Source of the DNA: Gnetum montanum
Lineage: Eukaryota > Streptophyta > Gnetopsida > Gnetales > Gnetaceae
Direction: 5' to 3'
DNA length: 35,058 bases
Assembly: GCA_015680685.1 (NCBI GenBank)
Contig: MNCI01015627.1
Coordinates: 106,976 to 142,033 of the forward strand
Below the pieces are notes generated by a model, which worked only from the letters and a program-made list of their open reading frames with translations, was not told where the DNA came from and did no database searches. Each line of letters opens with the position of its first letter. The first letter of the stretch is position 1. Of this stretch, positions 19,768-28,720 are shown piece by piece. Position numbers and translations under genes: made by a program.

Positions 19768-20831
19768 TATGGATCAAGAACTTAGAAGGGGGGGTTGAAT
19801 AAGTTTCCTAATTTAAAATGTTGTAGCTACCAAAACATACAAAAATTGTATACAATTCACCACTTTGGGTACATCCACACTCAAATGGTAGAATTTACAC
19901 ACACCTCCAAACTTTGTTTTTTCAAAATGTGGTTTTAAGGGTAGCATACCCTATACAAGCTTTGAGCTCCACTCTAAAGTATTTTATCACTATGAAACCA
20001 CTCAATCTTGCAAGTTCCTAATAAGCTTAAAATGTGGTTTAGAGGATTTCACAACCTTTACAAAAATGAGCTCTACACCAGAGTATTTTGTTACCACAAA
20101 ACCACTTAACCCCACAAGGTCTCAACAACCTCAACAAAGATGTATTCTTGTAAGAATCACATTAGTCCCATAGGACTATAAAAAAGAAATAAAAGGAACA
20201 AGGAAAGAGTGTAACTTGATTTACAAATGCTTGTACTTAAAGCTTAATACAATCAAAATAAGCAAATGATGATACAATGAAGAGCACAGAAAAACTCACT
20301 TAGAGTAGCCAATGATGAATCTTTAGATGAATAGTGCTTGCCCAATTCCCAGAAATTTCACTTTCTCTTATAGCCTCAGAGCTTTTGAAAAACTCCTCAA
20401 AATTTGTACAAATCACTATCAAATGGCTAGTATAAACATCTACTTTGAAGTTTAGACATCTATCTAAGAGTGGCTTCAATGTAGGAGAGATGTCTACCTA
20501 TAGACGTGTACCTGTAGATCATTACCTTCCAAGATAGATGTTTACTATTTTCCGTAGACATCTACTCCACTTTTTCACTTTAGAGTCTAAGATATTCCCT
20601 TGTCTATTTGACATCTTGACAATGTTCGAAACATCTTCGTTTGGCTCGTAGACTCCATTTTCATTCATGCTCTCATCTTGTCCATTTAGTCTTCATTTTG
20701 GCATCTCAATGTAGATCTCATTACTAGATCTTCATGTGAAGTTCTTATTCATGGTCCTGCAACACTATCATCACACATAGAATCTACATTCTCAATTTTC
20801 ACTAAGGTTTTGACATACCAAAAGGTCAACA
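19768..20831 (-). repeat. 5' LTR of element D, complete copy
   Basis: 1064 bases; the coding strand starts TGTTGACC at 20831 and ends ...GATCCATA (CACA in the left copy). Motifs of the TAGACGTCTA type cluster at about 20440-20575 (for example TAGACATCTA and TAGACGTGTA). A likely TATA (CTATAAGA, minus strand) lies near 20370. Confidence 0.85.
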
Positions 20832-20836
20832 ATCAA
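20832..20836. repeat. Target-site duplication, right copy (element D)
   Basis: ATCAA, identical to 15597-15601. Confidence 0.8.
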
Positions 20837-21019
20837 TACATATAAACTCTTAGGTATTTTAAACCTTGGGTCTATTACATATTATCCATCTAATTTATAA
20901 TTGTATATTTTATTCTATGATGTACATAATTTCTCTAAGTAGTTTTCTATCAAGTTTAAAATTCAAATACATTTTAATATGGAAGAATAAAATTTACCTT
21001 TGAATTAACTCTAATTACT
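20837..21019. other. AT-rich flank between element D and the tandem units
   Basis: Continues the sequence into which D inserted. No gene or repeat recognised. Confidence 0.4.
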
Positions 21020-21631
21020 GTCTAAAAAATTTGATCACTAGAAAAATCGAAAAATAAAGGCCAAACAATTTTAATCCTAAATCCCAAGAATCTCTAAGAA
21101 ATAGGATCTGAGGTACCCTAGATGGTCTTACCGATCGCCCAAGAACTTAGGGAGAGTAAATGATAAAATTAACTTAAATAAAATGAAAATATGATTACAA
21201 AGAAAGCACAGAGATTAACTTTGAAATAAACTTACACAACAAATGAAATGTAACCTTTATTGAGAATAAAAATATTACTACAAAAGCAAAGTTTGAATGT
21301 GTACAAGTTTTATGCTTGAATGCACAAAAAGTTATTCAAATGAAGCTTGAAGCCTATAGAAGCTAGCAGGCTATGATCTGAAGTTAGGCCCATGGTTTGG
21401 GTACTTCCCAACTTCAATTACAAAGAGTCCTTGGGGTTTCTTAGATTTGCAACATTGATCACAAGGGGGTAAGGTATGTACAATGTTGATGTAAAGGAGG
21501 TAAGGTTATTTCTTGACTTTTTGGTGTTGCTATGGTGCTAAATTAAAAGTCTCCAAATGCTCAAGTGGTTGCTGCTTTGCCCAAAAGTCTTACAAAATGC
21601 CCAAGGTCTCAAGTGCTTAATGTTGCAAAAG

Positions 21632-21636
21632 GTTGT
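21632..21636. repeat. Target-site duplication, left copy (solo LTR B)
   Basis: GTTGT; the right copy at 22446-22450 is ATTGT. Units 2 and 3 show the unoccupied version of the site. Confidence 0.7.
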
Positions 21637-21640
21637 TGAT

Positions 21641-21707
21641 GGGATGTGATATCGCATGGGCCGCAATATTGCGTACGTCGAGATATCACATCCCTCGCGA
21701 TATCGCG
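21641..21707 (+). promoter_or_regulatory. Palindrome cluster upstream of the LTR B TATA box
   Basis: Repeats of the form GCRATATYGC, two of them perfect palindromes, lie within 67 bases ending 15 bases before TATAAATA. Three related units recur in the other B copy (34796-34842). Confidence 0.6.
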
Positions 21708-21722
21708 GTGCGCCGTCATATC

Positions 21723-21730
21723 TATAAATA
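21723..21730 (+). promoter_or_regulatory. TATA box of solo LTR B
   Basis: TATAAATA, 177 bases before AATAAA at 21900. Confidence 0.65.
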
Positions 21731-22267
21731 AGAGGTAGCTCTCCCTTGTTTCCTCATCCTGGGCTAGACAGTAGGGAAACTCTAGCAAATTGATCACTCC
21801 AAAGATAGAATATTTTCCATGTGCCCACAGTTGGAGTCCCAAAGTGAATGGATCTTTATTCGAGCAAACATTGTACCTGAACACAAGTTTGTGTACGGCA
21901 ATAAAGACGAGCTTTTTGGATAAACCTTACAGTGCATGGAATAGGCTAATTAGGATTTATTTATTGTTATTTACTCTTTTCCATTTAAATGCTTTATTAG
22001 GAATTAAATCCTTCTCAAACCTTCTCTCCTAGTTAAGTGCCTCAGTACGACCACTTCGAGCATGTGCATTACGCGTGGTGTTCCCAACAATGATTAGCAT
22101 TTGGTAACCACGGTTGCATCGGTTTAGGGTGTGTATGGTAAGTGGGAACGAATGCTGACGCAAGGTAATTTAAACTTAGTTCATTAGTTAGAGTTAGCAA
22201 TTAGTTTCTCAATCCTTCACCTCAATAGCATAGGAGATAAAACATAAAAAATATAAAAATCATATAC

Positions 22268-22315
22268 CTCAGACTTACTTAACCATACACTGTAACAACT
22301 ACAAGTAAGTCTGGG
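22268..22315 (+). other. Conserved 13-bp LTR stem-loop, family B
   Basis: CTCAGACTTACTT (22268-22280) pairs with AAGTAAGTCTGGG (22303-22315), with one G-T pair and a 22-base loop containing ACCATA and TGTA. Homologous to the A stems but with both arms changed. Confidence 0.65.
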
Positions 22316-22445
22316 AAGACAATGAATAATTAACCTTAAGTGTTCCCTGAGACGTGTAGGCACTTAGTCTGCGGAGTTTGACCGAATCGCGCGTGTTACG
22401 CTTGTATTCGTATGGTTGAGTGTAGGGGTACCTCGCCACTCATCA

Positions 22446-22450
22446 ATTGT
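22446..22450. repeat. Target-site duplication, right copy (solo LTR B)
   Basis: ATTGT, followed by AAAGTTTGTTC, which continues the repeat unit. Confidence 0.7.
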
Positions 22451-23519
22451 AAAGTTTGTTCAGCCAAAAGAACCTATTAATTGTGTTTGAGATTGTCATT
22501 TATAAGTCTCATGGTTACTTTTTTTTTTAGGCTACAAATTTCTACCATGATTATTGATAGAGTGACTTGATTTGCAGGTGTGACAAGCCATGATTTCCAA
22601 TGTAGTTGTCCATTTTTGGTAAGTTTTCATGCACCTAGGCCACCAAAACCACTCTAGATACAAAAAATAGTAAACAAAATTTTCCAACCATGCTAGCTTC
22701 ACTCATCTACATTAGCCTCATGGGAACAATGCTAGGATTTTGAAATCTATGCTAGAATTGGTGGGGTAGCGTTGGAATTGTTTGAAGAATGAAACCCCCA
22801 TCCACTCCAATGCTTACTTCATGAGAAAATAGAAACTCCCACAACTCCAATATCGGTCTTAAGGCATCTGTGCTAGGTTTTGTGGGAACTATTCTGGCTT
22901 TTGCTAAAAAAATGAAAACCCAATACCACCAATGCTAGGTGTAGGTGGTTCCAACATAGTTGAGGCTATACACCCACAAAAACACATGAAAATTCCAAAT
23001 TTAGTAGTTCCCAAGGCATTTTTAGCCTTTCCAAGCCTAAATATAGAAATGATATGACTTTCTCCACTTAGGAAGTAAGGCTATAACAACTTATGAGGCA
23101 TTTTTAGCCTTAAAAAGTTATGGTATGTGAGATTGTAGCTCATGGCCTACAAGCCCCACATTTTATACTAAAATTAGAACCTCAAGTTTAAAGGTGAAAT
23201 TTACAATGTCAAACAAGTTGCAACATACCTTTTCTTAGTGGTGTTTCATTGGCCTCTCTTTGTTGATGCTTGGAAGATTGACCCAAAAGACATCAACAAA
23301 GAATACAAAACATCATTGTAGATCCATCACCAACATTTCTTCTCTGTGCTTCATGCTTTGAAGTGTTGATCACTTGATAATGTCTTTGAGGAATCAACAC
23401 CTCACTCCAAGCTTTCTTTGGCCACTAGGCTCCTTCCTTTGTCTATTTGGAGCCATTGGTTTATCTTTTGGTCTTCTTCAGCCTTTTAGCTTCTTGGCAA
23501 TTGAATAGTTGAAAAATTG

Positions 23520-25245
23520 TAGTACGTAAAAAATTCAGTCACAAAAAAAATCAAAAATTCTAGGCAAAATAGTTTTAACCCTAAATCCCAAGGGCCTCTG
23601 AGAAATAAGATCCAAGGTACCCTGGATGGTCTTGTTGATCACCCAAAAATATAGGAAGTGCAAACAAGAAAAATAACTTAAATAAAATGCAGATCCAATT
23701 AAAAAGAAAGCACAAAGATTAATTTTGAAATAAACTTGCACAACAAATGAAACGTAAGCTTTATTAAGGATGAAAAGATTGCTACAAAAGCTAGGTTTTA
23801 TGTGTACAAGTTTTGTGCTTGAATGCACAAAAAGTTGCTCGAACAAAGCTTGAAGCTTATTGAAGCCGATAGGCTACAATCTAAAGTTAGCCTCACGATC
23901 CAAGTACTTCCCAACTTCAATCACAAAAACCCCCTAGGGGTATTCACCTCAAATCTGCAATGTTGTTCATAGGGGGATAAGGTATGTGCAACATTGATCA
24001 CATGGGGCTATGGTATGTTCAACGTTGGTGCAAAGGAGATAAGGTTATTTCTTGACTTTCTAGTGTTGTTATGATGCTACATTGAAAGACTCCAAATGCT
24101 CTACTAGTTGCAACTTTGCCCAAAATTCTTACAAAATGTCTAAGGTCTCAAGTGCTTAAGGTTACAAAAGGCTATGAAGTTTGCTCACCTGAAAGAACCT
24201 ATTCATTGTGTTTGAGATTGGCATTTATAGGTCTCATGGTTGCTGGATTTTTTATTACTACAAATTTTTGCCATGATTACTAATAGATTAGCTTGATTTG
24301 CAAGTGTGGCAAGCCATGATTTCCAATGTAGTTTTTCATTTCTAGTAAGTTTTAATGCACCTAGGCCACCAAAACCACTGCAGATACCAAAAACAGTAAA
24401 TAGACTTTTCCAACCATGCTAGCTTCACCCATCTATGCTAGCCTCATGGGAATAATGCTGGGATTTTGGAAGCTACACTAGAATTGGTGGAGTAGTGCTA
24501 GAATTGTTTGAAGAATGAAACCCCCATCCACTCCAACTTTAGCTTCATGAGAAAATAGAAACTACCACAACTCCAATGTAGGCCTTGAGACATCCATGTT
24601 AGAATTTATGGCAACTACACTAGGTTTTGCTAGAAAAATGAAAACCAAACACCACTAATGTTGGGTATAGATGATTCTAGCATAGTTGAGGCTATACCCC
24701 CACAAAAACCCATGAAAATGTCCAATTTGGTAGCTCCCACGGCATTTTCAACCTTCCCAAGTTTAAATATAGATATGACATGACTTTCTCCACTCATGAA
24801 GTGAGACTATAACAACTTATGATGCATTTTCAACGCCAAAAAGTTATGTTATGTGAGATTGCAACTCATGGCCTACAAACCCCACATTTTATAATAAAAT
24901 TTCAACCTCAAGTTTAAGGGTGAAGTTTACAATGCCAAACAAGTTACAATATGCATTTTCCTAATGGTGTTTCATTTGCCTCTCTTTGTTGATGTTTGGA
25001 GGATTAACCTAAGAGACATTAACAAAGAATACAAAACACTACAAGTTCATCATCAATGTTTCTGCTCTGCACTTCGTGCTTTGAAGTGTTAATCACTCAA
25101 TAATGTTTTTGAGGAATCAACACCTCGTTCCAAGGTTTTTTTGGCCACTAGGCTCCTCCCTTTTTCTGTTCAGGGACATCGATTTATCTTTTGATCTTCT
25201 TTGGCCTTTTGGCTTCTTGAAAATTCAATTGCTAGGAAAACTGTG
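23520..25245. repeat. Tandem unit 2 of the ~1.7-kb repeat
   Basis: Uninterrupted copy of about 1726 bases, directly joined to unit 3. It holds the empty version of the LTR B insertion site (AAAAGGCTATGAAGTTTG, about 24165-24182). Open frames in it on either strand are not conserved between units and are judged non-coding. Confidence 0.85.
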
Positions 25246-26675
25246 GCATCTAAAATATTCAATCACTAGAAAATCTAAAATTTTCAACTAGAATAATTAT
25301 AACCCTTGATCCTAAGGGCCTTCGAGAAACATGAATCGAGGTGCCCTGGATGGTATTGTTGATCAACCAGGGACTTAGGGAGTGTAAACGAAAGAATAAC
25401 TTAAATAAAATGCAAATTTGATTAAAAAGAAAGCACAGAGATAAACTTTGAAATAAACTTGCACAAAAAATGAAACGTAAGCTTTATTGAGAACAAAAAG
25501 ATTACTACCAAAGCAAAGTTTGATTGTACAAGTTTTATGCCTAAATGCATGAGAAGTTGCTCAAACAAATCTTGAAGCCTATTGAAGCTAGCAAGTTGCA
25601 ATTTGTAGTTAGCCTCATGATCCAGGTACTTTCCAACTTCAATCACCAAAAATCCTCAGGGGTTTTCACCTCAGATCTACAACATTGGTCATAGGGGGGT
25701 AAGGTATGTGAAATGTTTATCATAGGAGGGTAAGGTATATGCAACGTGCGCCAAGGAGGTAAGATTATTACTTAACTTTCTAGTGTTGCTATGGTGCTAC
25801 GCTGAAAGTCTTCAAATGCTTAGGTAGTTGCAAATTTGCCCAAAATTCTTACAAAATGCCCAAGGTCTCAAGTGCTTAAGGTTGTAAAAGGTTATGAAGT
25901 TTTCTCAACTGAAAGAACCTATTTAATATGTTTGAGATTGACATTTATAGGTCTCATGATTACTGGTTTTTTTACACAAATTTCTACCATGATTACTAAC
26001 AAATTGGCTTGATTTGAAGGTGTAGGAGACCATGATTTCTAATGTAGTTGTCCATTTCTAGTAAGTTTTGATGCACCCAGCCACCAAAACCACTCTAGAT
26101 ACTAAAAATAGTAAGTGAACTTTTCCAACCATGCTAGCCTCATGGGAACAACACTAGGATTTTGGAATCTATGCTAGAAGTGGTGGGGCAACACTAGAAT
26201 TGTTTGAAGAATGAAACCTCCATCCACTCCAATGCTAGCTTCTTGAGAAAATAGAAGCTCCCACAACTCCAATGCTAGCCTTGAGACATCCATGCTAGGT
26301 TTTGTGACAACTACATTAGGTTTTCCTAGAAAAATGAAAACTCAACACCATCATTGCTGGGTGTAGGTGGTTCAAGTGTAGTTGAGGCTATAGCCCCACA
26401 AAAACCCATGAAAATGCCAAAATTGGCAATTCCCAAGGTATTTTCAGCCTTCCCAAGCTAAAATATAGACATGATGTGTCTTTATCCACTTGGGAAGTAA
26501 GACCATAACTTATGAGGCATTTTTTAGCCCCAAAAAGTTATGGTATGTGAGATTGTAGCTCATGGCCTACAAACCCCACATTTTACAATGAAATCCTAGC
26601 CTCAGGTTTAAGGATGAAGTTTACAATGCCAAATAGGTTTCAACATGCATTTTCTTGGTGGTGTTTCATTTCTAT
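25246..26675. repeat. Tandem unit 3, truncated at its right end
   Basis: About 1430 bases. It follows unit 2 until GGTGTTTCATTT and then turns into integrase text of element E, so roughly 300 bases of the unit are lost at the join. Confidence 0.8.
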
Positions 26676-26689
26676 CTTTGCTAATTATT

Positions 26690-27225
26690 ATCTTGATTAT
26701 TCTAACAATTTCAAGGTTAATAACCTCTGCTTGGCCATTGGCTTGCAAGTGATATGGAGAAGCCTAATTACAATTAACTCTACGAGATTCCAATAAATTC
26801 TTAAAAATCTTATAGATAAAATGTGTACCATTATTGGAAATCAAGATCTTAGGGATGCCAAACCTATGGAGTACATTATTGTAAAGAAAGCTTATTGTAG
26901 TGGATGTTAAATAGTCTTTAGCAATAGTAGCTTCCACCCACTTCGTGCAATAGTCAATGCATATGATAATATATGTTTTGATATTAGAGGTTGAAGTAAT
27001 GGAACTAATAAAGTCACTTTCCCATTTGTTAAAGTACTTAAGTGATTAGATCTACTGTTGTTGATCCTCCATCCATGAGAACATAACTCCTTCTATTAGC
27101 ACTTGTTACAGTGGTGAATGAAGTGTTGAGCATCATTAAACATGATGGACTAAAAATAGTCCATAATCAACAACATTATTGTAGCCCTTTTTCCAATGTA
27201 GTGCCCAACACACACACCATGGTAT
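26690..27225 (-). pseudogene. Integrase zinc-binding and core remnant, element E
   Basis: The minus strand reads HGVCVGHYIGKRAT, then FNDAQHFIHHCNKC, the HHCC zinc-binding region; then KWESDFISSITSTSN with the first catalytic Asp, IICIDYCTKWVEAT, HRFGIPKILISNNGTHF and ASPYHLQANGQAEV. The second catalytic Asp (SDNG in the family) is Asn; the Glu of GQAEV is kept. Stops are present. The C-terminal domain is cut off at the join with the repeat unit. Confidence 0.85.
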
Positions 27226-27657
27226 GTGTGGACCAAGATGGTGTCTTGTCTCTCTTCTAGAATATACTACCTCATGAGACCACTTTAATAACCAACTAGG
27301 ATTTTGCCTAGTATTGAAATCATTATATCTTTCTTTTGTCCCATACAAAATGAGTCTTTTGGATCATCAAGTAATTAAAGATGTCTATGTACCATGGGCA
27401 ATCTCATCCATTCCAAGTGTTAAAGATAGCCTTACAAACATGGACATCAAAAAATGTATCAAGTATATTTTCCTCTTTGTTGCCAATTCATGGCCTTCAT
27501 AAATAAACTACAACCATGTTCTTAAATTCCTTATGGTCAATCATCTATAGATCTAACTCTTATAGAAGTATTAGTTATCAAATCATCTACAAACTAACAT
27601 CTAATTTATTTATGTGGAACCAAATGGCACTATGACTAGTAGAGATGAAAACCTTAC

Positions 27658-27840
27658 CCCCAAACATGTAATCCATAAATTTTTTGACTGTAAAGACAAT
27701 GGCCATGAGTTATTTATCTATGGTTTTGTAATTGAGTTGTGGTCCTACAGTGCTTTGGCAAGTACAATGAATGTAGTAGGACTTCTTCTAATCATCAAAT
27801 TGTGTCAAGACTACATCCAATGCAACTTTAGAAGCATCTA
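27658..27840 (-). pseudogene. RNase H remnant, element E
   Basis: The minus strand reads DASKVALDVVLTQFDD, then QLNYKTIDK, a stop, and LMAIVFTVKKFMDYMFG. The family text is TDASxxAxGxVLxQ ... NYxxTEKELLAIVFAxxKFRxYLxG, so the first catalytic Asp is kept and the ELLAIV helix has one stop. The segment from here to integrase was not resolved. Confidence 0.8.
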
Positions 27841-28084
27841 TCATGATATGAAAGGGTTAAGTCCAGTTAGGACTTTGTAACACTGGGATTTATATTAATC
27901 TCTTCTTTAGTCACTGGAAGGTAGTTTTACACTTCTTATTTTGATGAAACAAAACATCTTTATTTGTTAGCTTAAATAATGATCTGACTATTATAGAATA
28001 ATCTTTAATGAATTTGTGATAATAGCTTATATGACCAAGAAAAGATCACACCTCTTTTACAATTATGGAAATTCATGTCATGTT

Positions 28085-28720
28085 CTCAATGATGTGGATC
28101 TTTTTAGGATCAAATTTTATTTTTCTCCTAGAGAGTTTATGACCAAGGACTACGCCCTTAAACACCATCAGCTCTCTCTTCTTCCAATTCAACTTTAAAT
28201 TCACCTAACAATAGTAGTTCAAAACAACTTCAAGCTAGTCCAAGGTTTCCTTAAATGTTTATCTGTATGTGGAAAAATTCATTCATGAATATTTTCACAC
28301 TCTTGCCTATGTAATCCTAGAATACTAACAATACCAACCATTAGAATATGATTGGTGCATTGCACAACTTGAAGGACATGTACTTGAAAGTAAAAGTTTC
28401 CCATTGATATATGAAGATAGTCTTAGCCTGATCTTGTGGCACCATGTTGATTTGATTATAATTAGAGTATCCATCTAGGAAACTATAGTACTCTTGGTAG
28501 GAAATGTTGTCCAACACTTGGTTCATGAACAACAATGGAAAATGGTCCTTGAACATAGTAGCATTCAGCAACTGGTAGTTGATAAAGACTTTTCATTCAT
28601 TTTCTTTCTTTGGTATGACTACAATCAAGCTAACCCATTCACTATCTAAAATGGATGCTATGAAACTAACTTGCAATAGATTGATGATCTTCTTCTTCTT
28701 CATGTCTCATGTATTAGGAT
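28085..28720 (-). pseudogene. Reverse transcriptase, element E
   Basis: The minus strand reads ILDSEWVSLIVVIPKKENE, a stop, KVFINYQLLNATM, then an open stretch (28571-28341) with KDHFPLLFMNQVLD, YYSFLDGYSNYNQINMVPQD and YMSFKLCNAPIIF. After a frameshift comes GKSVKIFMNEFF where the family has KIYMDDF, then LMVFKGVVLGHKLSRRKIKF. The Asp of FLDG is present but the YMDD box is FMNE (28278-28289), so both catalytic Asp residues of that box are lost. Confidence 0.9.

Larger units (their letters stand above)
15602..20831 (-). mobile_element. Ty1/copia-type non-autonomous element D
   Basis: Homologous ~1.06-kb LTRs, a perfect 5-bp target duplication, a Met-type primer site next to the right LTR and a purine tract next to the left LTR define a minus-strand element. 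Its internal 3.2 kb holds a short gag and a long second pseudo-ORF, with no protease, integrase, RT or RNase H trace. The tract-plus-LTR start (A-run, G-run, ATTGTTGACC) resembles that of SIRE/Maximus-type copia elements. It would need another element's enzymes to move. The piece at 16383-16519 seems to be assembled in reverse. Confidence 0.85.
21637..22445 (+). mobile_element. Solo LTR, family B (gypsy-type)
   Basis: 809 bases, TGATGGG start and ACTCATCA end, with near-match 5-bp flanks and no internal region. The middle is homologous to element A's LTR (GGATCTTTATTCGAGCA, AATAAAGACGAGCTT), while the first 85 bases differ. It carries a 13-bp inverted repeat (21641-21653 with 21682-21694), the palindromes GCAATATTGC (21663) and CGCGATATCGCG (21696), TATAAATA (21723) and AATAAA (21900). 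A solo LTR is the usual product of recombination between two LTRs. Confidence 0.9.
21020..23519. repeat. Tandem unit 1 of a ~1.7-kb repeat, interrupted by a solo LTR
   Basis: It aligns end to end with units 2 and 3. Shared landmarks: TCACTAGAAAAAT-like start, a CCTAAATCCCAAG block, ACGTAAGCTTTATTGAG-like text, CATTTATAGGTCTCATG-like text and a TGCTAGAATTGGTGG block. Without the 809-base LTR and its duplication, the unit is about 1.69 kb. The minus strand offers TATAAATGC and, further along, AATAAAG, so the unit may be a decayed LTR, but no paired ends are found. Confidence 0.8.

Noticed and set aside
16471-20831. Thirty-base inverted termini (TGTTGACC... and its reverse complement) suggesting a 4.4-kb DNA transposon
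   Set aside because: The left copy lies in the misoriented patch; after flipping, both ends are LTR ends of one copia-type element with a target duplication.
23535-23846. Open frame of 103 codons on the minus strand in tandem unit 2
   Set aside because: The matching places in units 1 and 3 do not keep the frame; it looks like chance.
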